Source: Asticcacaulis sp. MM231
GTDB lineage: Bacteria > Pseudomonadota > Alphaproteobacteria > Caulobacterales > Caulobacteraceae
DNA length: 64,000 bases
Reading direction: 5' to 3'
Assembly: GCF_964186625.1 (NCBI RefSeq)
Contig: NZ_OZ075108.1
Location: 1,860,001-1,924,000 of the forward strand
Shown here piece by piece: positions 46,551 through 55,441 of this stretch (position 1 is its first letter; the number at the start of each line of letters is the position of its first letter). Made by a program: the position numbers and the translations under genes. A model generated the notes under the pieces. It had not been told where the DNA came from. It was given only the letters and a program-made list of their open reading frames with translations, and made no database searches.

Positions 46551-49500
46551 ATGTCCGACCTCTCCCAGATTGCCCGTTCCAGCCAGCCCTTGACCTTGAG
46601 CGGCTGCCCGGAAGGCTTTGAAAGTCTCATGGCCGCCGATCTGGCGCGCAGCGAGGGCCTGAGTGTCTTTGTGGCGCGCGATTTCGCCCGCATGAACGCG
46701 GTGGCGGAGGCGTTGAAGTTCTTTGCGCCGGAACTGGAAATCCTGAGCTTCCCGGCGTGGGATTGCCTGCCCTATGATCGGATGAGTCCCACGGCCGGTA
46801 TCGTGGCGCAGCGCATGTTCGCCCTGTCGCGACTGGCGGCGCTCAAGACGCAAAAACCATCGGCGCCGCTGCTGTTTCTGACGACCGCGGCAGCTATGAT
46901 GCAGAAGGTGCCGCCGCTCAGCGTGATCAACGAAGACCGTCTGTCGCTCAAACCGGGCCAGACCATCGATATCCGTGTCCTGGAAGATTATTTCCTCAAG
47001 CACGGCTATACGCGCGTCTCGACCGTGGCGGAAAAGGGCGAATTTGCCGTGCGCGGCGGCTTGCTTGACGTCTTTTCGCCGAGTTTTGACGAGCCGGTGC
47101 GCCTCGATTTCTTTGGGGACAGCCTGGAATCAATTCGCAGCTTCGATACGGAAACGCAGCGTTCGCTCAAGCAGATCACAAGTCTCGATTTTACCGCCGT
47201 GGCGGAAATCCGCATGGACGAGGCGAGTATCAAGCGCTTTCGGCAGCACTATCTTGAAAGCTTTGGCGCCGCCGGCGATGATCCGCTCTATACGGCGCTG
47301 TCGGCGGGCATCCGTCGTCAAGGGATCGAACACCTGTTGCCGCTGTTCTATGATGGGCTCGACAGCGTTTTTGACTACCTGTCCCGCAATAGCCTGCTGA
47401 TGCTGGATGCCTTAGCGGACAACGCCTTTGCCGAACGCGCCGCCACCGTGCAGGACGCCTACGAACTGCGCGCGGAGGCGGCGAAAGAGAAGGGTGGTTC
47501 GGCCTATCGCGCCCTGCCGCCGACCCAGCTCTATCTTGATGACGCGCACTGGAATACGGCCCTGAGCGCGCACCGCTTGCGCCGCTTCGAGCCCTTTGAA
47601 CGCGAAGGTGGCGATGTTATCGATCTCGGCGGACGGCTGGGGCGTAATTTTTCGCAGGAACGCCTGCTGGATTCGACCAATCTGTTCGCGGCGGTCACCG
47701 ACCACGCCAAGGCTCTGGCGAAGCAGGGCAAGCGCGTGCTGTTCGCGTCGTGGACCGATGGCTCTTCCGATCGTCTGGGCGTCATGCTGGCCGATCACGG
47801 CCTCAGCAGCTTGCGCCTGGCGCCAAGCTGGAGCGAGACCTTGTCGTTCGGCGTGGCCGGCACCAAGGTAAAGCCAATCCAGCGCGCGGTTCTGCCGCTC
47901 GATCATGGCTTCGAAACCGAAAGCCTGGCGGTTATTTCCGAGACTGATATCTTAGGTGACAGGTTAGCCCGTCCGCGTAAACGACGCAGAGCGCAGAACT
48001 TTTTGGCCGAAGCGTCCGCGCTATCACCCGGCGATCTGGTCGTGCACATCGAACACGGGATTGGTCGTTATGACGGTCTGAAAACCCTCGATGTTGCCGG
48101 CGCACCGCACGATTGTCTGGATCTGCAATACGCCAACGACGCCAAGCTCTATCTGCCGGTTGAGAACATCGACCTGCTGACACGCTATGGCGCCGATAGC
48201 GACAGCGCGCAACTCGACCGGCTTGGCTCCGCCAGTTGGCAGGCGCGCAAGGCCAAGGCCAAGGAACGCCTGCGCGATATGGCCGATGGCCTGATCCAGC
48301 TGGCCGCCGCCCGCGCCATGAAACAGGGCCAGACCATCGATCCGCCGGCCGGGCTCTACGATGAATTCTGCGCCCAGTTCCCCTATGAAGAAACCGACGA
48401 CCAGCTCAACGCCATCGCCGATGTGCTGGAAGACCTCGCCAAGGGGCAGCCGATGGATCGGCTCATCTGCGGCGATGTCGGTTTCGGCAAGACCGAGGTG
48501 GCGTTGCGCGCGGCCTTCGTGGTCGCCATGTCCGGCCAGCAGGTGGCCATCATTTGCCCGACCACGCTGCTGGCGCGGCAGCATTTCAAGACCTTTACCC
48601 AGCGCTTCCAGGGCTGGCCGATCCGCGTGCGCCAATTGTCGCGTCTGGTCACCAAGAAGGAAGCCGATGAGACGCGCGATGGTCTGAAAAAGGGCGAGAT
48701 CGAGGTCGTTATCGGCACCCATGCGCTCCTGTCAGAGCAGGTGAGCTTTAGAGACCTAGGCATTGTTATTGTTGATGAAGAGCAGCACTTTGGCGTCAAG
48801 CACAAGGAAAAGTTGAAGACCTTCCGCGCCGACGTGCATATGCTGGCGCTTTCGGCGACGCCCATCCCGCGTACGCTGCAAATGGCGCTGTCGGGTATCC
48901 GTGACATGTCGATCATCGCCACGCCACCGGTCGACCGCATCGCCGTACGCACCTATGTGCTGCCCTATGATCCGGTCGCTTTGCGCGAGGCGCTGTTGCG
49001 CGAGAAGTATCGCGGCGGCCAGGCCTATTATGTCGTGCCGCGCCTGAGCGATATTGCCGATGTCGCCGACTTCCTGCGCGTGCAGGTGCCGGAGATCAAG
49101 TTTGTCGTTGGCCATGGTCAATTGACGCCGACCGCGCTGGAAGATGTCATGAATGCCTTCTACGAGGGACAGTATGATGTGCTCCTGTCGACCACCATCG
49201 TCGAATCCGGACTGGATGTGCCGACAGCCAACACTCTGATCGTGCACCGCGCCGATATGTTTGGTCTGGCGCAGCTTTATCAGATCCGCGGTCGTGTCGG
49301 GCGTTCCAAGACACGCGCCTATGCCTATCTGACGACCCCGCAGCACAAAACCTTGAGTGTCGCTTCAGAAAAGCGCCTTAAGGTGCTGCAATCCCTGGAT
49401 AATCTCGGCGCAGGCTTTCAACTCGCCAGCCACGATCTTGATATCCGGGGCGGCGGCAATCTGCTGGGCAATGAACAGTCCGGTCATATCCGTGAAATCG

Positions 49501-50042
49501 GTGTGGAACTTTATCAGCAGATGCTGGAAGACGCCGTGGCGGAACTGCGTCAGAAGGGCGATCAGTCGCTGGCCGATGCGAGAAGTTGGTCACCGCAGAT
49601 CAATGCCGGCGCCGCCGTCATGATCCCGGAAAGCTATATTCCCGATCTCAATATCCGCCTTTCGCTGTATCGCCGCGTATCGGAAGCCGAAAAGCTGGCC
49701 GATCGAGAAGCGCTGGCATCTGAACTGATCGATCGTTTCGGCCCCATTCCCGAAGAGGCCGAGCAACTTCTGAAAGTGGTCGGAATCAAGGGCTTGTGCC
49801 GTGAATCTAATGTCGCCAAGCTGGACATCGGCCCCAAGGGCGCGGTCATCACCTTCCGTAATGACAGCTTCAACAATCCCATGGGCCTGATCAAACTGAT
49901 TCAGGGGCGACCGAACGACTGGAAACTCCGTCCGGATCAGAAGCTGCTGGTCAAGGGCGAATGGCCGGACGCCGCGCAGCGTCTGGCGGCCGCCGAACGC
50001 ATTATGAAGGAACTGGCGAAGCTGGCGGCGGAGGCCGCCTAA
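46551..50042 (+). CDS. mfd: Transcription-repair coupling factor Mfd
   Basis: Removes RNA polymerase stalled at DNA lesions and recruits UvrA. The 1163-residue protein has the UvrB-like N-terminal module (1-350), the RNA-polymerase-interacting domain with GDLVVHIEHGIGRYDGL near residue 494, RecG-like translocase with Walker A GDVGFGKTEVALRAA near 641, DEEQHFGV near 742, LALSATPIPRTL, and the C-terminal TRCF domain beginning near 1010 with NIRLSLYRR. The length is normal. ATG 46551 sits six bases after sdhE. Its stop overlaps that of the convergent PopA-like gene by four bases, with no terminator between. Confidence 0.97.
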   Translation: MSDLSQIARSSQPLTLSGCPEGFESLMAADLARSEGLSVFVARDFARMNAVAEALKFFAPELEILSFPAWDCLPYDRMSPTAGIVAQRMFALSRLAALKTQKPSAPLLFLTTAAAMMQKVPPLSVINEDRLSLKPGQTIDIRVLEDYFLKHGYTRVSTVAEKGEFAVRGGLLDVFSPSFDEPVRLDFFGDSLESIRSFDTETQRSLKQITSLDFTAVAEIRMDEASIKRFRQHYLESFGAAGDDPLYTALSAGIRRQGIEHLLPLFYDGLDSVFDYLSRNSLLMLDALADNAFAERAATVQDAYELRAEAAKEKGGSAYRALPPTQLYLDDAHWNTALSAHRLRRFEPFEREGGDVIDLGGRLGRNFSQERLLDSTNLFAAVTDHAKALAKQGKRVLFASWTDGSSDRLGVMLADHGLSSLRLAPSWSETLSFGVAGTKVKPIQRAVLPLDHGFETESLAVISETDILGDRLARPRKRRRAQNFLAEASALSPGDLVVHIEHGIGRYDGLKTLDVAGAPHDCLDLQYANDAKLYLPVENIDLLTRYGADSDSAQLDRLGSASWQARKAKAKERLRDMADGLIQLAAARAMKQGQTIDPPAGLYDEFCAQFPYEETDDQLNAIADVLEDLAKGQPMDRLICGDVGFGKTEVALRAAFVVAMSGQQVAIICPTTLLARQHFKTFTQRFQGWPIRVRQLSRLVTKKEADETRDGLKKGEIEVVIGTHALLSEQVSFRDLGIVIVDEEQHFGVKHKEKLKTFRADVHMLALSATPIPRTLQMALSGIRDMSIIATPPVDRIAVRTYVLPYDPVALREALLREKYRGGQAYYVVPRLSDIADVADFLRVQVPEIKFVVGHGQLTPTALEDVMNAFYEGQYDVLLSTTIVESGLDVPTANTLIVHRADMFGLAQLYQIRGRVGRSKTRAYAYLTTPQHKTLSVASEKRLKVLQSLDNLGAGFQLASHDLDIRGGGNLLGNEQSGHIREIGVELYQQMLEDAVAELRQKGDQSLADARSWSPQINAGAAVMIPESYIPDLNIRLSLYRRVSEAEKLADREALASELIDRFGPIPEEAEQLLKVVGIKGLCRESNVAKLDIGPKGAVITFRNDSFNNPMGLIKLIQGRPNDWKLRPDQKLLVKGEWPDAAQRLAAAERIMKELAKLAAEAA

Positions 50043-51370
50043 ACCGCTTCTCTGTCCGGATTGCCGACGGCCGCGGCGGCGCGCATCAAAGCGGTGGCGG
50101 CAGGTTCGCCATCCCGAATTTCCGCCGCGCCGACGATGAATTCGACGACATAGGGTGTCTTCCCTTCGCCGGAATCAAACGCCGTGCAACTCACGACGGC
50201 GGAGATACGCTCGCCGACGCTGCGCGCGGCCTCGACCGAGGTGGCGGGCAGGGCGAGGGCAAAGACATCGTTCGAGAGGCGGCCGGCGGAATCCTCGGCA
50301 CGCACGAGGCGCGCCACCATCGAGCCGATCTGCGGCACGGCCTTATCGAGCATCTTGCGGCTGCGGGCGCGGGTGACTTCGGGCGTTTCGGCGATCTTCA
50401 GCACGCAGATGCTGAGCGTGCGGTGGCGTTCGCTGGCGGCGTTCGACAGACGCGCCAGATGGGCGGCGAAGAGATCGCGGCCGAACAGCCCCGTGCCCTT
50501 GTCCATCTCAGGCCGGTGACGCATGGTTTCCAGGGTTTTGCGTATTGTCACTTGCCGGCGGTGCGTCCGCGCCAGACGTACCAGACGATCAGAAATTTCA
50601 GCGACGGTCGCCTTGGGGTTAGCGATATCATTGACGCCACGCAAAAAGGCATCGCCGATATCCACCTCAACCAGTTTGCTGAGGCGCAGCAAAACCGGTG
50701 TATGATAAAGGCGCGTGTTGCGACGCATGCCAGCCGCTATGGCGAGGGATTCGGAGGGCTGCGCCCCCCCCCACAGCAGCACGGCATCGAACGTCTTGTC
50801 GTGCAGATAATCGAAAGCGCTGTAACTCGACAACGCGGCCGTCACCTCTACGCCTTTTTCACGCAAGGCGTGGGTCATGGCGAGATATTCCGGATCCGGC
50901 TTGCCAATCGACAGAATGTTGAGGACGGGTTGGCCTTCCAGAAGGCTATCAAGGTCGTGCAGGCCGGCGTTAAAGGTTTCGCGGCGCGTGTCATATTCTT
51001 CTTCGGCAATACAGGCGCGCACCAGATGCTCGACGCTGACAACGATCTGCTGGGCGTGCGCATCGCGCGTAAACACCATGTCCCAGCCTTCGGGAATCTG
51101 GTGCTGATCATCCAGACGCATCAGAATGACCGGAATACGGCGCGGCCAGCAGGCGGCGCGCAACTGCGCCACGATATCGGGCCATTCGCGCTGACAGGTT
51201 TCATTGACCAGAACGGCCTCAATCGGCAGATCAGCCAGGGCGGCGCAGGCGGCATCGGGCTCATAGGCGCTGATGGTGCGTAAGCCCAGACGATCAAGAT
51301 TTTCACCCATACCCTGCAGCCACGCATCATCACGGCTCAGAATCAACAAACGTGCCTGAAGGGTCAACAC
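50039..51370 (-). CDS. PopA-like protein: two degenerate receiver domains and degenerate GGDEF domain
   Basis: A 443-residue protein with two receiver-like domains (about 6-115 and 150-265) and a GGDEF-fold domain (about 285-443), the layout of the Caulobacter c-di-GMP effector PopA and of PleD. The GGDEF signature is SNDVF (366-370), so cyclase activity is lost, while the allosteric c-di-GMP site RxxD is kept as RAED (357-360), five residues before it. The phospho-acceptor position of receiver 1 is Asn56 (EAVLVNET) and of receiver 2 is Trp (FDAVLLWGGA). GTG 51370 is chosen because AGGAG lies five bases upstream. A run of nine G occurs at 50764-50772. Orthology to PopA is inference; if true, it would recruit RcdA and CtrA for ClpXP degradation at the pole. 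Confidence 0.75.
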   Translation of the reverse strand: MLTLQARLLILSRDDAWLQGMGENLDRLGLRTISAYEPDAACAALADLPIEAVLVNETCQREWPDIVAQLRAACWPRRIPVILMRLDDQHQIPEGWDMVFTRDAHAQQIVVSVEHLVRACIAEEEYDTRRETFNAGLHDLDSLLEGQPVLNILSIGKPDPEYLAMTHALREKGVEVTAALSSYSAFDYLHDKTFDAVLLWGGAQPSESLAIAAGMRRNTRLYHTPVLLRLSKLVEVDIGDAFLRGVNDIANPKATVAEISDRLVRLARTHRRQVTIRKTLETMRHRPEMDKGTGLFGRDLFAAHLARLSNAASERHRTLSICVLKIAETPEVTRARSRKMLDKAVPQIGSMVARLVRAEDSAGRLSNDVFALALPATSVEAARSVGERISAVVSCTAFDSGEGKTPYVVEFIVGAAEIRDGEPAATALMRAAAAVGNPDREAV

Positions 51371-51475
51371 AGCAGCTCCTCGTGAGCAGGTTTGGGGCAA
51401 GCGATTCTGGTCATAAACGGGTACGCGATTCTTAAAGAGGAACAGTAAACATTATTGTAACACATCCGGCTACCG

Positions 51476-51730
51476 TCATGTGCGCCGGATGGTGAATATC
51501 CACACATCATCCATCGTCTCCATTTCAAGCAGCAAGAAATTGTTTTGGTTGCAGAAATGCGGCACATCAATCTGTGCCATGGGATCGTCGGCATAGAGCA
51601 TGACCTGCGTATCGTGCTGCATATGTCGCCGTAGCTTGAGGGTTGGAACGGGGCAGCGGTGACCACGGGCGTCGATCACAACAAAGCCCTCTTTCACGGG
51701 CAAGCTCTGCGGCAGGGCGGTAGGTTTCAT
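51476..51730 (-). CDS. TusA-family sulfurtransferase
   Basis: An 84-residue protein with the SirA/TusA fold: VVIDARGHRCPVPTLKLRR, seen as RGHRCPVPTLKL, holding the CPxP active-site motif, then VMLYADDPMAQIDVPHFC with the typical DDP, and a C-terminal strand VWIFTIRR. The family passes persulfide sulfur for tRNA thiolation or other acceptors; the exact partner is unknown. ATG 51730 gives the usual length; the longer frame overlaps the divergent gene. Lies 105 bases upstream of the PopA-like gene on the same strand. Confidence 0.88.
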   Translation of the reverse strand: MKPTALPQSLPVKEGFVVIDARGHRCPVPTLKLRRHMQHDTQVMLYADDPMAQIDVPHFCNQNNFLLLEMETMDDVWIFTIRRT

Positions 51731-51774
51731 CGCCAAATCTTGCCATAAGCGGCACGAACATGGGAGTCGAAAAT

Positions 51775-52476
51775 ATGGCTGTGTCTGTATGGCAGACGGT
51801 TTCCGCAATGGTGCTCGCGCTTGGTATGATATGTGCGCCAGGTGCCGAGGCGCAAGGTATCGACGATCTTTCCGGCCCGGTCGTGCACGCCGACCTCTAT
51901 GCGCGCGTCAAGGTGGCCGGCTTCTCTGCGCCCGTCGATCTGCGCCAGTCCGGCCAGAAAACCCGCGTTGATGTGACGTCCGGTGGCATTTTGCAAACCT
52001 ATATCGCCGATCGTGACAAGGGTGTGCTGATCAGCATGACCGCCACCGGCCAGAACCGGATGGCGCTGGTTTTCCCGCTCGATCACGCGGAAGGCGTTAT
52101 TCCCTTGCCGCTCGAACTGCCGGTCCTTGTCCGGCAGGCAACGGTCAAGCCGGTTGGCGCCTCGATCGTGGGGGGGCGACCATGTCGTGTTATGGAATTT
52201 TCCGGCTACCTCAACCAGTCCGGGATCATTTGCGTCAGCCTGGACAACATCATCCTGCAAATGACCAAGCAGGGCAGGCGTGAGCCCTTGTTTCAGGTGA
52301 TTGAACTCACCGTCGGGCGGCAGGAGGCGAAATGGTTTCGCACACCTCCGGAGTATCAGGTTGCCGTGGTGCCGGGCATTGGTGGCGCTTCCGCTTCGGG
52401 GAGCGGCGGTCTGATCGAACAACCCATGCCGCCTCCAGTCGCAAAACCGAAGGCGGCGCTAGGCATCAGACCTTAG
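51775..52476 (+). CDS. Secreted protein of unknown function
   Basis: A 233-residue protein with a signal peptide ending near GAEAQG. The mature region is beta-rich and resembles DUF4412-like or LolA-like shells: ADLYARVKVAGF, RVDVTSGG, YIADRDKGVLISM, GRPCRVMEFSGYL and CVSLDNIILQM. A Pro/Lys tail IEQPMPPPVAKPKAAL ends the protein. No catalytic motif is seen. ATG 51775 follows GGGAG by eight bases; ATG 51760 is the alternative. Divergent from the TusA-like gene with 44 bases between, convergent and overlapping by four bases with the next lipoprotein gene. Confidence 0.78.
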   Translation: MAVSVWQTVSAMVLALGMICAPGAEAQGIDDLSGPVVHADLYARVKVAGFSAPVDLRQSGQKTRVDVTSGGILQTYIADRDKGVLISMTATGQNRMALVFPLDHAEGVIPLPLELPVLVRQATVKPVGASIVGGRPCRVMEFSGYLNQSGIICVSLDNIILQMTKQGRREPLFQVIELTVGRQEAKWFRTPPEYQVAVVPGIGGASASGSGGLIEQPMPPPVAKPKAALGIRP

Positions 52477-52928
52477 TTTCCTGTACCCGAAGCACTCGAT
52501 TCTGCCGGTGCCGCATTTTCGACTTCCAGTTTGACGACGAGCGGATTGGGCACGAGGTCCAGCATGGAGCCATTATTGCCATCGACAACGGCACCGATAA
52601 TGCCGCCAACGAGCACATTGCCCGCCATGGCTGCACCGCCGCCACCCGCCACCTTGTTGGTGACGTGACCCGTCCAAGTCTTGTAGCCGGCCTTGGTAAT
52701 CGTCACTTCAAAATCGGACTTGCGTGGCATTTTGATGCTGCAGGGAGTAGCCTTGCAGCTAAAGCCGTTGCTGGTGGTGACGCTGGCGCCGATCGGATCG
52801 GTTTCGACGACGAAGACGTCCTTTGTGCCGCGTGTGATGGTAGCGCAACCGGTTGCCGCAACAGCTACAGCCAGAAGCAAGGTGGCGCGCACAAGCGCTT
52901 TGCCCGTAAACGGGTTTTTGTAAGTCAT
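52473..52928 (-). CDS. PEGA-like lipoprotein
   Basis: A 151-residue lipoprotein. The signal ends in VAVAATGC, a lipobox with Cys28. The mature part has a PEGA-like beta unit: VETDPIGASVTTSNGFSC then FEVTITKAGYKTWTGHV, which is usual in surface lipoproteins, followed by a Gly-rich segment AGGGGAAMAGNVLVGGIIGAVVDG that could be a membrane-associating glycine zipper. The C-terminal ESSASGTGN is flexible. Function unknown, envelope location likely. Confidence 0.83.
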   Translation of the reverse strand: MTYKNPFTGKALVRATLLLAVAVAATGCATITRGTKDVFVVETDPIGASVTTSNGFSCKATPCSIKMPRKSDFEVTITKAGYKTWTGHVTNKVAGGGGAAMAGNVLVGGIIGAVVDGNNGSMLDLVPNPLVVKLEVENAAPAESSASGTGN

Positions 52929-53009
52929 GAGATGTCCCCCCAGGTTACGGCCAATACGGCCGCATCTACAGGTTTACTCAGGCCGCATCACAAGTCAAGC
53001 GGACTCGCT

Positions 53010-53915
53010 TCAGCCGAATTTATTATGGAATTTCTGCACCAGAAAATCGACAAGACTGCGCACGCGCTTGGTGGCATTGCGTCCTTGCGGCAGGATCAGA
53101 CTGATCTCCGCCACGCCCCAATCGTAGTCCGGCAACACAACTTGGACATCTCCGGACTGAAGGGCTGCATCCGTAATATAGACCGGCATCACCATGACCC
53201 CGACGCCCGCCTTTACGGCCGACATCAGCATGGCGGCACTGTTTGAGCGCATATGCGGCTTGATCTTCAGCGAATGGGTTTCGCCCTGATAGCTGTAGCG
53301 CCATAAATCCTGTGTCTGACTGCCGTTATAATGCAGCAGAACATGCTGATTGAGATCGGCCGGAGTCACAATAGGAGGGTGACTTGCCAGATAGTCTGGG
53401 CTGGCGACCACAACACGACCGGAGTGGCAAAGGCGCCGGACGGTAAGGCTTAAATCGCCAAGCTCACCCACACGCACCGCCAGATCGAAACCCCCACCGA
53501 TCAGATCTGTTGTCTCGTCGCTGAACTCGATGTCCAGTTCGATACGCGGATATTGCTGCGCGAAGGCCGCCAGGACAGGTGCGAGATAGTGGTATCCGAA
53601 AGAGACCGGGCCGGTAAAACGGATAGGGCCGGCGAGGTCGGCCGTTGTTTCGATCAGGTTCTCAGCGGCGCACTCAAGCTGGGTTACGGCTTGGCGTGCC
53701 TGTTCATAATAGTTGGCGCCGGCCTCGGTCAGATGCGTGCCACGCGCCGTTCTTTGCAGCAATTTGGTGAGTAAGGTGGCCTCAAGCCGCGCGACGCGAC
53801 GTGATATGATGGATTTCGATGACTCCATGCGTTGGGCCGCGCGCGCAAAGCTACCGGTTTCCGCCACTAGGAAGAAAGCCTGCAAATCATCAAAGTCTAA
53901 TCTAGCGCGTTCCAT
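53010..53915 (-). CDS. LysR-family transcriptional regulator
   Basis: A 301-residue regulator. The N-terminal winged helix-turn-helix has LDFDDLQAFFLVAETGSF, AAQRMESSKSIISRRVARLE and GTHLTEAG; the effector-binding domain begins near residue 90 with GPIRFTGPVSFGYHYL. The sequence is of the CrgA/AaeR-like subgroup that often controls a divergent gene, but the nearest plus-strand gene is more than 3 kb away. ATG 53915 is chosen; an upstream ATG at 53930 would place the palindrome at 53920-53936 inside the gene. The target is unknown. Confidence 0.9.
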   Translation of the reverse strand: MERARLDFDDLQAFFLVAETGSFARAAQRMESSKSIISRRVARLEATLLTKLLQRTARGTHLTEAGANYYEQARQAVTQLECAAENLIETTADLAGPIRFTGPVSFGYHYLAPVLAAFAQQYPRIELDIEFSDETTDLIGGGFDLAVRVGELGDLSLTVRRLCHSGRVVVASPDYLASHPPIVTPADLNQHVLLHYNGSQTQDLWRYSYQGETHSLKIKPHMRSNSAAMLMSAVKAGVGVMVMPVYITDAALQSGDVQVVLPDYDWGVAEISLILPQGRNATKRVRSLVDFLVQKFHNKFG

Positions 53916-53919
53916 TTTA

Positions 53920-53936
53920 TGCAACACCATTGTGCA
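53920..53936. promoter_or_regulatory. LysR-type operator-like palindrome
   Basis: TGCA-N9-TGCA directly upstream of the LysR start, fitting the T-N11-A type of LysR box. It may serve autoregulation or the candidate small RNA downstream. Weak evidence. Confidence 0.3.
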
Positions 53937-53954
53937 TGAATCTTGCCTTCTGAC

Positions 53955-54062
53955 AACAACGCAAACCACGTAAGGCGCGGGGTGAATTTAGATTATCAGA
54001 ACGGCCTCTTCTGATAAACCTTGAGCCGCGTCACGCTTTTTGTTCGTGACGCGGCTTTTTTT
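53955..54062 (+). ncRNA. Candidate small RNA ending in a strong terminator
   Basis: On the plus strand, between two minus-strand genes, lie two hairpins: TTATCAGAA/TTCTGATAA (53993-54017, loop CGGCCTC) and the terminator at 54024-54062. No plus-strand gene lies within 1.5 kb upstream that would need this terminator. The pyrimidine loop CGGCCTC is the kind used to pair with ribosome binding sites. No clear promoter could be placed, so the 5' end is a guess. Confidence 0.35.
54024..54062 (+). terminator. Strong plus-strand terminator without an obvious gene
   Basis: A perfect twelve-base stem AGCCGCGTCACG/CGTGACGCGGCT with a nine-base loop and T7 run. On the minus strand, the direction of the neighbouring GH5 gene, no T run follows. 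Confidence 0.8.
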
Positions 54063-54085
54063 CCCTTTTAATCAGCCTATTATCT

Positions 54086-55441
54086 TTAGCTCTTGATATT
54101 GAGCAGGTGCTGGCCATGCGTCTTTATCAGCGCCTGGGTCGAGGTGTCGGTATTGAAAACGCTGTACCAGCCCTGAGGCTCATGCGGCGGATCACCGACA
54201 TAGGCCGTTTCGCCGCGCAGCATATGGTAATCGCTGTGCAGCGCGCGGCCCGCGCCACCCCAGGCCCAGAAGTTGGAACCGGCGACGGGCGTATTGTGGG
54301 CGATGGCGTCCTCCACGGCCTTGTAGATCAGGCCGTAGAACTTGTCCTTATAGGTGGTCGGCGTACCTGGCTCGTAGGCCACGTCATCGCGCGGGAAGCC
54401 GAACTCTTCAAAGACCAGCGGCTTTTTGATCGTTTTGGCGATGGCGATATGGACGTCGATATATGCCTGAACCTTGGCCGCGCCGGCATCAAACGTGCCT
54501 TTCAGATCCTTGCCATCGACCCAGCTCCAGTTCTGTGGCCAGATATGCGCCGTCAAATAATCGATATGCTCGTGCGCCTTGATCACGATTTCTTCGCTGT
54601 TGATGGCACCCATCAGGCCTTCATGCCCCAGGGATACCAGATGGTTGGGCGCCAGCGAACGGATCAGGGCCGCGCTGTCCTTGATCCAGCCGTAATAGTC
54701 CGCGACATTCTTCTTGACCGAGGCCTCGCTGCCACCCGGACGCGGCTCATTCGAGAGTTGCCAGGCCATGATAGCCGTCTCGTTCTTGTACGGCGTGCCG
54801 CTAATCGAATTGGTGCGGGTCAGCAGCATCTTGATATAGTCGTAATAGGCCTGCTTGGCAGCGCCGCTGGCATAGAACTGTGACGAGAAATCGGCGAATG
54901 CGGGCCATGGATGCGCCGGATCACCGGCATTGATATACTGGCCGCCATTGGTCCAGTATTGATAGGTCACCATGCCGCCCGACCATTCCCAGAAATTGGT
55001 CAGATAGAGCACCGCCTTCATGTCGCGCTTGTGCATTTCGGCCAGCAGGAAATCGAGGCCGGTCAACAGGTCGCTGTTGTAATCACCGGGCTTGTTGGAG
55101 AAGGCAGGATCGAGCGAATTGATCAGTGGCGACAGTTCCGACGAGGCCAGAACGCGCAGATTGATCACGCCTAGCGCCTTCAGATCGTCCAGTTCCTTGA
55201 TCAGGCGGGCGCGATCGCCAAAGCTGGCGACCGAGCCCAGATAGGCGCCGTACCAGATGTTGGCGCCAACATAGCGATAGGTCTCGCCCTTGAGCTTGAA
55301 GTGAATGCCCTCAACCGTGACAAAATCCGATGATTTGGCGTCCGTTTTGACATCCGGCTTGGCCAGTGCGCAGCCGGCCAGCGCCATGCCTAAGGCGCCA
55401 AGGCCTGTTCCCATTAAACGACGGCGTGAAACGTGTGACAT
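54086..55441 (-). CDS. Glycoside hydrolase family 5 beta-mannanase-like lipoprotein
   Basis: A 451-residue secreted enzyme. The N-terminus combines a Tat-like SRRRLMG with a lipobox ALAGC (Cys24), suggesting Tat export and lipid anchoring. The TIM-barrel matches GH5 subfamily 7-type endo-beta-1,4-mannanases: FKLKGETYRYVGANIWYGAYL, seen as YRYVGANIWYGAYL, ILYLTNFWEWSGG-like LYLTNFWEWSGG, acid/base Glu232 in AWQLSNEPRPGG and nucleophile Glu346 in LVFEEFGFPRDD. ATG 55441 has AGGAAGGA upstream. It likely degrades plant mannan or glucomannan for uptake; substrate is inferred. No transporter is adjacent. Confidence 0.88.
   Translation of the reverse strand: MSHVSRRRLMGTGLGALGMALAGCALAKPDVKTDAKSSDFVTVEGIHFKLKGETYRYVGANIWYGAYLGSVASFGDRARLIKELDDLKALGVINLRVLASSELSPLINSLDPAFSNKPGDYNSDLLTGLDFLLAEMHKRDMKAVLYLTNFWEWSGGMVTYQYWTNGGQYINAGDPAHPWPAFADFSSQFYASGAAKQAYYDYIKMLLTRTNSISGTPYKNETAIMAWQLSNEPRPGGSEASVKKNVADYYGWIKDSAALIRSLAPNHLVSLGHEGLMGAINSEEIVIKAHEHIDYLTAHIWPQNWSWVDGKDLKGTFDAGAAKVQAYIDVHIAIAKTIKKPLVFEEFGFPRDDVAYEPGTPTTYKDKFYGLIYKAVEDAIAHNTPVAGSNFWAWGGAGRALHSDYHMLRGETAYVGDPPHEPQGWYSVFNTDTSTQALIKTHGQHLLNIKS

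Noticed and set aside
49961..51283. 440-codon plus-strand frame opposite the PopA-like gene
   Set aside because: Arg/Ala/Gly-rich shadow; the minus strand has receiver and GGDEF-fold motifs and a good ribosome site.
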